DNA of 64,000 nucleotides, taken from NCBI GenBank assembly GCA_963711505.1, contig CAVQEJ010000005.1, positions 186,001-250,000 of the forward strand, given 5' to 3'. The notes below the pieces were generated by a model. The model worked only from the letters and a program-made list of their open reading frames with translations, ran no database searches and had not been told where the DNA came from. Position 1 is the stretch's first letter, and each line of letters opens with the position of its first letter. The position numbers were made by a program, and so were the translations under genes. Source of the stretch: JAGWRA01 sp963711505. Lineage in GTDB: Bacteria; Acidobacteriota; Vicinamibacteria; Vicinamibacterales; CAVVIG01. Of the stretch, positions 54,992 through 64,000 are shown piece after piece.

Positions 54992-57480
54992 ATGCGGACT
55001 CATCGTGATCTGGAGCTAAGGGCGGTACGTCGTCAACACCATGCCCTCACCTAGGCGGTTCGGATCGCGTCGCTGACGGCTTACATTGGAGCGGTAATCG
55101 CCTTGCGGCGCGTCGGCTGTGGTCTGGTCAATCTGGAGCTGGGCGTTCGCCCAGTCGGGTATCAATGGTTGCTGCTAGCCGCGCTGACAGTCCTGAGCGG
55201 ATCGGCAAGCGTCAGCATTCCCTCGATGCCTGCGTCGCTTTCGGTCTCGGAGACATTCGTCTTCGTTTCGGTATCTTCTGTTTGGCATTCCAGCGGGAAC
55301 TCTGACCGTCGCGCTGGATGGACTGATCGTCATCCCTCTCGCTCCCTGAGGCGAAGCGAGACGCGCAGCGCGTCCTGTTCAACGTCGCGTGTCCCGGCCC
55401 TGTCGATGTGGGTCGGTGCAGAGGCGTTCTTCCTCCTGGCCGGCATCTCGCCGCTCGCCATCAAGGCGGCACCGCTGAATTCGGCTACTGGCTCCTCTTG
55501 GTCTTGTTCGCGGTCGTCTACTTCCTGCATTAACACCTCGCTAGTGGCGTTCGTGGTGTCCTTCGAAACACACGCAATCCTGCCAAGAAGATCTGGAGAT
55601 ACAACTTTGCATGGCTGTCGCTCAACTATTTCGGCGGCGCTTCTCTTGCGGTCCTGCTCGTTAGCTACACACGGCAAGTGACGGTGACCTATCTGTTGCT
55701 GATCGTGCCGTTACTTCTGGTGCTCTACTTCACCTATAAGATCTCGATGGGCCGGGTCGAAGATGCCAACGAACACTTGAGCCAGGTAAATCGACCTATA
55801 CCTGTCGACGATTGAGGCATCTGGCGATGGCGATCGACGCCAAGGACCAGATCACGCACGGCCATATCCGTCGCGTGCAGAGTCTGCGCCGTGGGATTGG
55901 CCGATGCTCTCGGCGTCAGAGACGAACAGCTGATCAAGGCGATCGAGGCCGCCGCCCTGCTGCACGACACCGGCAAGCTCGCCGTGCCCGAGTACATCCT
56001 CAACAAGCCGGGCAAGCTGACTCCGGCGGAGTTCGAGAAGATGAAGCTGCACGCCACGGTGGGTGCCGACATCCTCTCCTCCGTCGAATTCCCGTTTCCG
56101 GTCGTGCCGATCGTCCGCCACCACCACGAGAACTGGAACGGCACCGGCTATCCGGCCGGCCTCGCCGGCACCGACATCCCGATCGGCGCCCGGATCCTGT
56201 CGGTCGTCGACTGCTTCGACGCGCTGACCTCGGACCGCCCGTACCGGCCGCGTCTGTCCGACGAAGAAGCCGTCCAGATCCTCCAGGAGCGGCGCGGCAC
56301 GATGTACGACCCGCTGGTCGTCGACACCTTCATCCGGGTCTATCAGCAGATCGCGCCGCGCGCGGCCGACTCTCACGAACTGCCGTCCCACCGGAAGGGC
56401 CTCGACGAGATCGCCCGCACGTCCGGCGAATCCGTCACCGGGAGCCTCGCGCCGCGCGAGCCGCTGGAGGACATCACCGCGAGCGCGGACGAGATGCTGA
56501 CGCTCTACGACCTGGCGACATCACTGGCGGGCCAGACGACGCTGGGCGACGCGGCCGACGTCATCGCCAAGCACCTCCGGCGCCTGGTTCCGGCGGCGTT
56601 GTGCGTCTTCTACCTGTACGACCACGATCATGACGAGCTCGTCGCCAGTCATGCCAGCGGCGAGGTCGAGGCCAACGTGCGCGGCTTGCGGGTGCAGCTC
56701 GGTGAACGTCTCAGCGGCTGGGTGGCCGCCAACCGGCGCAGCATCCTGAACTCCGATCCCGTGCTCGATCTCGGCGACGTCGCCCGCTCGGCCCAGCCGC
56801 GGCTGCGCGCCTGCCTGAGCACGCCCCTGCTCGCCGGCGATCGCCTCGTCGGCGTCCTCACGCTGTACGGTACGGCCGTCAACGGCTTCACGGAAGATCA
56901 CCGCCGGGTCGTCGAAGCCGTCTCCCGCCAGATCTCGCAGACGATCCAGCGGGCCAGGGAATTCGAGACCTCACAGGAAACGACACTGAAGGATCCGCTG
57001 ACCGGCCTGCCGAATCTGGCGCGATTCCACCAGTTCGCAACAGCGCAGGCCCAGCTGACCGGCCACGGTCAGCCGGTCAGCGTCATCCTCATCGAGCTCG
57101 ACAACCTGCGAGGAATCAACGACTCGCAGGGCCGGAGGGCCGGCGACCTCGCGGTCGCTCATGTTGCGGGGATCGTTCGCCGAATACTCCGAGGGGCGGA
57201 CATCCTCTTTCGCTACGGGTCGGGCGAATTCGTCGCGATCCTGAACGAAGCGGGAGAGGAACTGGCATCCGGCGTGGCCTCACGGGTCGCGACCAGCCTG
57301 ACGGCGGAGGTGGTGCGGCTGCCAGAGGGAGAGGCGCTGGACATCTCGCTGTCAGTGGGAACGGCCACCGCGCCGGCTGACGGGACGACACTGTCCGAAC
57401 TGGTCTCGGCAGCCGGCCAGCGCCGGGGCCCGCTTCGAGGCGACGGTGGCAACAGCCGATCGAGCCTGCACATTCACTGA
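54992..57480 (+). CDS. Membrane HD-GYP/GAF/degenerate-GGDEF sensor (in-frame TAG and several frameshifts at 5' end)
   Basis: Predicted c-di-GMP phosphodiesterase, about 825 residues if repaired. ATG 54992 follows AGGAAGGAGC. The first 280 codons encode about eight membrane spans in jumping frames (YQWLLLAALTVLSGSASVSI, ALSMWVGAEAFFLLAGISPL, YLLLIVPLLLVLYFTYKISM), with a TAG at 55052 and about ten indels up to 55895. From 55891 the frame is clean. The HD-GYP domain has AALLHDTGKLAVPEYILNKP, PIVRHHHENWNGTGYPAGLA and SVVDCFDALTSDRPY. A GAF-like domain follows (about 56500-56960). The GGDEF-like domain begins KDPLTGLPNLARF but its signature is RYGSGEF, so diguanylate cyclase activity is probably lost. 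It lies 67 bases after the S8 protease. Confidence 0.85.
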
Positions 57481-57490
57481 GCCGAACACC

Positions 57491-57679
57491 ATGGAAGACC
57501 GGATTGCAGCCCAGATCGCGCGCGAACTGGCCGAGACGAACGACCTGCTGCGCGACATCCAGCGCGAGGTCGTCGACATCCGCACGGCCCTGCGGCTCCA
57601 GCGCATGCTCCAGGTCGCCAACCGGACCGACCAGGATCCGGTCGCGAGACCTCCAGCCGGCCTCAAGCGGCAGGCGTAA
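57491..57679 (+). CDS. Small coiled-coil protein
   Basis: 62 residues: MEDRIAAQIARELAETNDLL and RDIQREVVDIRTALRLQRML form a continuous amphipathic helix; the tail is Pro/Arg-rich. It starts 10 bases after the HD-GYP sensor and so is probably translated with it, perhaps as a partner. The function is unknown. It converges on the sigma-54 activator gene. Confidence 0.6.
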   Translation: MEDRIAAQIARELAETNDLLRDIQREVVDIRTALRLQRMLQVANRTDQDPVARPPAGLKRQA

Positions 57680-57700
57680 CCCACCCGGCCGCCGACCCGT

Positions 57701-60480
57701 TCAGCCCTCCATCCGAAGACGCCGGCGTTTCAGGTACAGGCCCTTGCGCGAGAGCCCGAGCGCACGCGCGGCCGCCTGCTGCTCGCCGCCTGCCCGATGG
57801 ATGGCGTGCCGGAGAACGGCCCGTTCGACCTGCTCGAGCGCCGCGGCGATCGGCTGATCGAGGCGGATGGTCACCTCCGACTCAGGCGCCGTTGTCTCAG
57901 GCTCCACCGGTTCGGCCCAGCGGGCCCTGCCCGACTGGAAGTGTTCCGCCCGGAGGACGGCCCCGGGGGACGCCAGAGCCACGGCCCGATGGATGGCGTT
58001 GGCGAGCTCGCGGATGTTGCCCGGCCAGGCCTGCAGTGCGAGATGCTCGAGGGCCTCGGCGGAGATCCGGATGCCGGTCTTTCCCAGTTCCTGCGTGTAC
58101 CGCTCGAGGAAGTGCTGCGACAGTGCCGGAATCTCCTCCCGCCGTTCGCGCAACGTCGGCATCGGGATGTGGATGACGTTCAGCCGGTAGTACAGATCCT
58201 GGCGGAAGCGCTTCTCCGCCACCAGGTGCTCCAGGTCGGCGTTCGTCGCGGCGATGACCCGGACATCGACCGTCAGCGGACGCGACTCGCCGATCGGGTG
58301 GATTTCGCCCGACTCCAGGAATCGGAGCAGCTTCGGCTGGAGATCGAGCGGCACCTCACCGATTTCATCCAGGAAGAGGGTTCCTCCCGATGCGGCGCGT
58401 ATGACGCCCTGGAACGATTCCGTGGCGCCGGTGAAGGCGCCGCGCCGATGGCCGAAGAGCTGGCTGTCCAGCATGTCGTGCGGCACGGCGGCGCAGTTGA
58501 AGGGAATGAACACGTGGCGGGCGCGTGCCGACTGGTCGTGAATGAGACGCGCCACGAGCTCCTTGCCGGTGCCGGTCTCACCGGTAATCAGCGCGCAGAC
58601 GTCCGTCTTTGCAGTGCGACGGGCCAGCGCCACGGTCTGCCGGCTCTTCGCACTCGCAAAGATACCGCCGGTCGCCTTCCTCGCTCTCCTCGACATCCTC
58701 GAGTGGCCACAGAGTCACCTTCTTATCCTGCTGAATTCGCCGAAGCCCTCAAGGCAACACTGCGAACTGAACGACTCTGAACGTTGAGAGCGACTTCGTC
58801 GGCCGACAGATCCCGCCAGTCAAGACCGCCGCAAGCTCAAACGCGCCCCTGGGTGTCGTCTCCCAAGTGAGACCCGAAAGCCTTGGCCAACTGCAGCCGA
58901 CAGCTCACGAACATCTTCACTGGGAGCCCCCACAAGTGAACGATCTCCTCGCGCATCAGCCCGAGTGGCAGCGTGCGATCCGGCCGCCGCGCCACTTGCA
59001 GCCTGAAGAACGGCCATCGCCTCCCTGCCCAGCAGCTCAGGATTTCGCACGAACTCGGCAAAGCGGCGGCAATGCCCGTACGCCAAGCGTTCTACTCCAG
59101 AATGGGAAGCGCATGACTGGCCGAGCGAATAGATTCATCTGCGACTCAGCTGGCTTCCGATCCTGATCAACTCTGCGACGACATTACTCGACGCCCTCGA
59201 GTTGCCGATGACCGCGAATATCTTGCGCTTCGCTCATAGTGAGCCGACAGCCACGCGTGGACCAGCGACCAGCAGAACACTTCCCTAGACTCGCTTCAAC
59301 TCGGCAAGAAGTTCCAGAGAGATAGTGCTCCAGAGCGTCCTTGCAGCAGCAAGCAAACAATGTGCATGTTCGCTCATGTCGCAAGACTGACGGCAGATCT
59401 CACACCAGAGACCGCGAATCGTGACTTCAAGGACTCGATCACGCGCGGCACTAGCCTCTTCAAGGCTCCGAGTGCCAACTGCCCAGCGCATATCGGCTTG
59501 CCCCACTAGCGCAACTTGAACAAACGTCGGCAGACACCATCGGTACTGGTACAGGGGAACGTCATGGACTCTGAATCAGATCTCTCAGATTTGATCAGAA
59601 TCTGTTCGCACTCGTCCAAGTCTCCCAGCAGCAAACTCGCTTGCGAGAAGGCAGTCGAGAAGCCCACCTCAAGCCCGACCGCCCTCAGCAAATAGGAGAG
59701 GCCTCGCTCAATCATTCTCGTTCGGCTCCTAGCAAGTCTCCCTTGGCGCAAGCACGATGTGGCCAATGTTTGCCAGCGCCAGGCAGCATCTGAGGGCCTC
59801 GCTGCTGAGGCCAGCCCAGCGAAGTGCCGCATCAGCATGCTTTCGGCCCGACCAATGTCGTCCGCCAAACAACGGATGCCGGTCCATCCGATCTCGACCT
59901 CTGCCTGCAGCCAGGGGTTCGACCGCGTCGTCAGGATCGATTCGGCCACCTGCAGGTGCCGCCCGGCGGCGTCCAGTGCCCCCCGCTCTCCTTCAACCGC
60001 CCCCACGAACACGTGGAGTGCGGCCGTCACGAACGGGTCGCCGAGCCGCGTGGCATTGGCGCGCAGATCAGCGAGCAGGGCGCGGACGTCCGCGCAGTCG
60101 ATCCGTGTGCGCTCGGCATAGATCAGGCGGATCTGCGCCCAGCACAATTGCTCGAGATCGTCGGCCGACCGGGCGAGCGACACGGCCCGCCGGTACAGTT
60201 CGAGCGCGTCCTCGCTGCGGCCCGCCGTCATCGCGACGTGCCCGAGCACGACGTCGCACCGGCTCGCCAGCACGCTCGGAAGCTGGCGCGACCGGCGCAG
60301 CCGTTCGGCCACCTGCACGGCTTCATCGTAGGCCCCGGTGTGCTCCAGCAACTCGGCCAGCAGTGTCTGCGCGACCTGGCTCTCGTGCCCCGGGCCGGCC
60401 TGCTGCAGACGGACGAGCGCGTCAGCGAATCTCCCGGCGCGCGCCAGCGCCACGGCCGCGTCGTAGGGACTCGACTGCAT
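57701..60480 (-). CDS. TPR sigma-54-dependent activator (broken by frameshifts 58670-59510)
   Basis: I read this as one gene of about 925 codons. The 5' part (60480 to about 59510) encodes helical TPR repeats (MQSSPYDAAVALARAGRFAD, RSEDALELYRRAVSLARSAD, LDAAGRHLQVAESILTTRSN) and has GGAGGACC before the ATG. The 3' part (58696-57701) is a sigma-54 AAA+ domain: ITGETGTGKELVARLIHDQS, RRGAFTGATESFQGVIRAAS, GGTLFLDEIGEVPL and HTH LSRKGLYLKRRRLRMEG. Upstream of it, one frame over, TLWPLEDVEESEEG is the segment that precedes this domain in TPR-sigma-54 regulators. The 800 bases between contain protein-like pieces in changing frames (VGQADMRWAVGTRSLEEASA, KIFAVIGNSRASSNVVAELI). Either heavy sequencing error or real decay explains this. 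Confidence 0.75.
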
Positions 60481-60824
60481 GAAAGGTCCTCCCCCCGGGA
60501 CACCTGCCGCCAGCTGGTCCCACGGGAGCCCCCGGGACCGGCGCCGGCGCTGCTTCAATCGGTTGTCGAATGCGTGGGCTCACGATAACAGATGAGCTTT
60601 GGAGGATCACGCAGAAGATGGCCGAGTCCGGCCCGCCGGCGGAGTTTCCGTGCAGAGCGAATCGGTGGCGAAGTGCGACCGGCTTCTCGCGCAATAGCCG
60701 ACGACGAACGGCCGCGGCGCGGCTTCATTGCAGAACAGCCGCCCGGCGCCGATTCATTGACACGCGGCCCCCCACCGAGGGGTGTGCCTGCCTGTCGGCC
60801 GCACCGGATTCCGAGGAGAGCCTT
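60481..60824. other. Divergent control region, activator / hybrid kinase
   Basis: 344 bases with no convincing gene. An inverted repeat GGTCCC (60516-60521) / GGGACC (60534-60539) lies close to the activator start. A TTGACA-like hexamer at about 60757 has no good -10 partner. Confidence 0.4.
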
Positions 60825-62699
60825 GTGGTCAGTCGTCCGCGTGCCATCGAGCCCTACGGCCTCGCCGCCCTGGCGGTTGCCGCCGCCATTCTCGGCGCCG
60901 GCGCAGGCGGGCCCGCTCCATCCGTTGCCTCGTGCCTCTTCTTCGTGGCGGCCGTCGTGCTCGCCGCCGGCTTCGGGGGCCGCGGCCCAGGCCTGGCCGC
61001 CACGGCCGCCGGCAGCGCCGCACTGGCCTGGCTCTCGCTGGGTGCCGGCCTCGTGCCGGCTGCGGCCGCCGCCGCCGGGCTGCTGGCAACCGGCATCCCG
61101 CTCACGCTCGTGCTCGCGAAGCGGACCGTACTCGCGGCGGCGCTGCGTGCCGCCGAGGCCCGCACGCAGATGGCCCTCGCCGCCGCCCCCCTCGCCCTCT
61201 GGTCGGTCGACGCGCGCGGCACGTTCACCGGCGCCCAGGGGATCGCGCTCGAGGATCTGCCGTTCGTTCCCGACGACTGCCAGGGCACCGGGATGACCGC
61301 CGTCTGGCGCGACCGTCCCGAGCTGCTGCGCGCGATGCATCGCGCGCTGGCCGGCGAGACGGTGGGCGAGGAGATCGCCACGGATCGATCGCTCGTCCGC
61401 GTCACCTGCGCGCCGCTCCACCATCGCGACGGCACGATCGCCGGCGCCGTTGGCGCGGCCGTCGACCTGACGGACCGGCGCAGCCTGGAGGAGCAGCTCC
61501 GCCAGGCGCAGAAGATGGAGGCGATCGGGCGGTTCACCGGCGGCATCGCGCACGACTTCAACAACGTGCTGACGGCGATCCTGGGCTACAGCGACATGAC
61601 GCTCGCGCAGATCACGCCCCGACAAGCCGCTCTGGAAGGATCTGAAGGACATCCATCAGGCGGCGACGCGCGCGGCCTCGCTGACACGCCAGCTCCTCGC
61701 CTTCTCGCGCAAGCAGCAGATCAAGCCGGGGCCGGTCGACGTCAACGGGACGGTGCGCAATCTCGAGAAGCTGCTCCGCCGGCTGATCGGCGAGGACATC
61801 GCCGTCGAGCTCCGGCTCGCCGGGGACATCGGCGCCATCACGGCCGACACCGGACAGATGGAGCAGATCCTGATGAACCTCGCCGTCAACGCACGTGACG
61901 CGATGGCCGAGGGCGGCACGCTGACGCTCGCCACCACCCGGGTCGATCTGTCCGACAGCTACGTGGCCGTCCATCCCGCGGTGACTCCCGGGCCCCTACA
62001 TCCAGATCGCCGTCACCGACACCGGCTGCGGCATGGACGCGCGCACGCAGGCGCGCCTGTTCGAGCCGTTCTTCACCACGAAGGAGAGCGGGAAGGGGAC
62101 GGGCCTCGGCCTCGCCACGGTCTACGGCATCGTCAAGCAGTACGGCGGGTACATCTGGGTCTACAGCGAACCGGGCCTCGGCACGACGTTCAAGCTGTAC
62201 TTCCCGGAGATCGACGTGACGGCCGCGACGGCACAGGCCGAGACCGCGCTGCAGGCCTCGGCCGGCGGATCGGAGAACGTGCTGCTGGTGGAAGACGAGG
62301 ATGCCGTGCGGGCGTTCACGGCCGCGGTGCTGAAGCGGTACGGCTATCACGTGCCTGGAGGCTTCGGCCCCCACCGAGGCGCTGCTGCTCGCCGAGTGCG
62401 TCAGCGGTCCGATCAACCTCGTGCTGACCGACGTCATCATGCCCGGCATGACCGGCCCCGACATGGTCGCCCGCCTGCGGCAGCGCCATCCGCAGGCGAC
62501 GATCCTGTACATGTCGGGCTATCCCGAGCACGTCGTCCGCGAGGGGATCCTGGATCCGACGGCGCCGTTCCTCGAGAAGCCGTTCACCAGCACCGGCCTG
62601 CTGCAGTACGTCCGCACCGCACTCGACGGTCCGGACGCCGATCACACGCCGGACGTCGCGCCCCGCCTGGGCGCCGGCCTCGTCGTCTGGACGGAATAG
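60825..62699 (+). CDS. Hybrid sensor histidine kinase with receiver domain (three frameshifts)
   Basis: About 623 residues once single extra bases in C-runs near 61620, 61996 and 62355 are removed; the total then divides by three. GTG 60825 has GAGGAGAG eight bases upstream. About three membrane spans (15-110: YGLAALAVAAAILGAGAGG, SVASCLFFVAAVVLAAGFGG, LLATGIPLTLVLAKR), a PAS-like domain (about 120-220), then dimerisation domain with His in GRFTGGIAHDFNNVLTAIL. The ATPase domain has NLAVNARDAMAEGG and FEPFFTTKESGKGTGLGLAT. The receiver has ENVLLVEDEDAVR and NLVLTDVIMPGMTGPD (phospho-acceptor Asp). The layout is common in soil bacteria. It sits between the activator and second S8 protease. Confidence 0.87.
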
Positions 62700-62744
62700 C
62701 GTAGCCCGGTCCACCGCCGGCCGCTCCGACTGCTGCCCCGCCAC

Positions 62745-62794
62745 CGTGTGCGTGTGCGCCCTGAAACCGCACCACCCCACCGGAATCGCACACG
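62745..62794. promoter_or_regulatory. Inverted repeat upstream of second protease promoter
   Basis: CGTGTGCG (62745-62752) and its complement CGCACACG (62787-62794), centres 42 bp apart (four helical turns), 130-175 bases before the sigma-54-type promoter at 62922. A possible activator site; the sequence is unlike the palindromes at 52710 and 52809. Confidence 0.45.
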
Positions 62795-62921
62795 CGGGAC
62801 CGGCCCCTCCACCCGGGCCCCTCTTCAGCGGTCTGCATTCAAACCACCTAACGTGCTGAAACGGAAGCCATGAGACTGTCCGCGAAGGCGAGATGACTCG
62901 AGGGCGCAATGAAGGACAGCC

Positions 62922-62937
62922 GGGCACAAGGGTTGCT
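62922..62937 (+). promoter_or_regulatory. Sigma-54-type promoter of second S8 protease
   Basis: GGGCACAAGGGTTGCT: GG (62923-62924) and GC (62935-62936) 10 bases apart, GGCACA-N4-TTGCT. Transcription would start near 62949, about 41 bases before the ATG at 62990. Confidence 0.72.
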
Positions 62938-62989
62938 TCCCTTCACGTGCCACGCGCGTCCGTGTTCGGTATTCGGTGGGGAACCCGTC

Positions 62990-64000
62990 ATGACGGAGAC
63001 GAAGAAGAAGATGAAAATCCTCGCAGGATCGACCCGTCGCTGGAAGGGACTGGGCGCCGGCCTCCTGTTCGCGACACTGATCGGCCTCGGCTCCGTTCCG
63101 CAGACGACCTCGGAGCATCTGGCCCCGCTCTCGCGCGGGCTCCAGGCTCAGCTCGCAGACGGGGCCCGTACGGTCACGGTCATCGTCGAAGGCCGCCGAT
63201 CTGTGATCGACACGCTGACCGCACGCTACGGGACGACGGTCGTCCGACGCTTCCCGACGGGTGCGGCGTTGCAGGTGACCGCCCGCCAGCTCGCGGCATT
63301 GCGGACGGATCCCTCAATCGGCTACCTGTCCGACGATGCGCCGGTGCGCGCGGCCTCGTTCGAAGTGACACCCGATGCGATCGGCGCGGACCAGGTCTGG
63401 CACGGCACGGTCCCGGAGGGCGCGGGCACCGGTTACACCGGCAAGGGCATCACGATCGCGGTCATCGACTCGGGCATTGCGAACGTGAAAGCGCTGCAGG
63501 GCCGCGTGATCGCCAGCAAGGACTTCACCGGCACCGACGCGGGCGGGCTGGGTGGCATCACCGCGACCATCACCGAGAACCCGCTGAGCCTCTCGGGCGT
63601 GCTCAACCTGGTGACCGGTGCCGTGGGCGGGCTCCTGAAGACGACCGGATCGCTGCTCGGCGGCCTGCTGGGCGGCCGCGGCGACGGCAGCACGCCGGGC
63701 AACGCGAACGATGACGGCTACGGCCACGGCACCCACGTCGCGGGACTGATCGCCGGGGCGCCGGTGAACGATCCGGCGCTGAGCAGCCCGTACAGCGGCA
63801 TCGCACCGGATGCCCGGCTGCTCGACCTGAAGGTGCTCGACAGCCAGGGACAGGGCAACGTCAGCGCCGTCATTGCCGCCATCGACTGGGCGGTCCAGTA
63901 CCGTCGCAAGTATGGCATCCGCGTCCTGAACCTCTCGATCGGCCGCCCGGTCACCGAGTCGTATCAGACCGATCCCCTCTGCCAGGCCGTGGAGAACGCG
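62990..64000 (+). CDS. Secreted S8 serine protease, second copy (3' end beyond window)
   Basis: 337 codons to the right edge with no frameshift. ATG 62990, with ATG 63011 as alternative. Signal peptide (WKGLGAGLLFATLIGLGSVP), propeptide (about 40-140: TVTVIVEGRRSVIDTLTARY, FPTGAALQVTARQLAALRTD), then the subtilisin domain with Asp160 (ITIAVIDSGIANV) and His246 (YGHGTHVAGLIAG). VLDSQGQGNVSAVIAAIDWA and LNLSIGRPVTESYQTDPLCQ match the protease at 53257 closely. Between Asp and His it has 86 residues against 38 in the first protease: a Gly/Leu-rich insert (LSLSGVLNLVTGAVGGLL, SLLGGLLGGRGDGS). The catalytic Ser and any C-terminal repeats lie outside the window. A sigma-54-type promoter precedes it. 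Confidence 0.9.
   Translation, partial: MTETKKKMKILAGSTRRWKGLGAGLLFATLIGLGSVPQTTSEHLAPLSRGLQAQLADGARTVTVIVEGRRSVIDTLTARYGTTVVRRFPTGAALQVTARQLAALRTDPSIGYLSDDAPVRAASFEVTPDAIGADQVWHGTVPEGAGTGYTGKGITIAVIDSGIANVKALQGRVIASKDFTGTDAGGLGGITATITENPLSLSGVLNLVTGAVGGLLKTTGSLLGGLLGGRGDGSTPGNANDDGYGHGTHVAGLIAGAPVNDPALSSPYSGIAPDARLLDLKVLDSQGQGNVSAVIAAIDWAVQYRRKYGIRVLNLSIGRPVTESYQTDPLCQAVENA

Noticed and set aside
58820..59506. Separate small genes between the two ends of the TPR activator
   Set aside because: The short frames have no ribosome sites and read as consecutive pieces of one protein in shifting frames; they are better taken as the broken middle of the activator gene.

Overview
The window is a GC-rich (roughly two-thirds G+C by eye) bacterial chromosome segment. 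It has Gram-negative envelope genes (lpxC, mtgA, several lipoproteins), a TPR-linked sigma-54 activator, subtilisin-like proteases with Trp-Gly repeats, PEGA-domain proteins and many APC/ABC transporters. This mix fits Acidobacteriota, most likely class Vicinamibacteria; that placement is inferred from gene content, since no rRNA gene is present. I see no tRNA, rRNA, CRISPR array, insertion sequence or prophage.

Layout. 1-2.8 kb: hslV (cut by the left edge), then a tandemly duplicated unit of sigma-54 promoter, PEGA-domain gene and small membrane-protein gene. 2.8-7.2 kb: amino-acid permease, lipoprotein, exported protein, anti-sigma factor and ECF sigma factor. 7.4-15.3 kb: two histidine kinase/regulator pairs (one regulator is an HTH-receiver fusion, the other an NtrC-type sigma-54 activator) with an ABC-F ATPase between them. 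15.4-21.7 kb: xerC, trmFO, topA, dprA. 21.9-27.2 kb: TPR protein, lipoprotein, rplU, rpmA, obgE, nadD, rsfS, comF. 27.1-34.5 kb: tmk, lysA, an ECF sigma/STAS operon, lpxC, uvrA. 34.7-43.6 kb: esterase, CoA-transferase, amino-acid permease, beta-propeller, HNH nuclease, NlpC/P60, mtgA. 43.6-52.7 kb: TPR protein, M48 protease, class-V aminotransferase, DapA-family aldolase, and a peptide-type ABC importer without ATPase genes. 52.7-64 kb: a signalling and secreted-protease locus.

The 52.7-64 kb locus is the most interesting part. A divergent control region holds two near-identical 16-bp palindromes 99 bp apart and a sigma-54-type promoter. It drives a small helix-turn-helix protein and a secreted S8 protease ending in ten TLVWG-type hexapeptide repeats. 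Next come a membrane HD-GYP/degenerate-GGDEF sensor, a short helical protein, a TPR-sigma-54 activator on the other strand, a hybrid histidine kinase, and a second S8 protease with its own sigma-54-type promoter. In all, six sigma-54-type promoters (GG-N10-GC) lie in this window, along with two sigma-54 activator genes. I infer a sigma-54-controlled envelope/secreted-protein regulon.

Quality caveat. At least fourteen clearly recognisable genes are broken by one-base indels, mostly insertions. Essential genes (topA) and strongly conserved ones (uvrA, trmFO) are among them. This looks like uncorrected long-read sequencing error rather than gene decay. Coordinates of those genes are given for the reconstructed reading frame.
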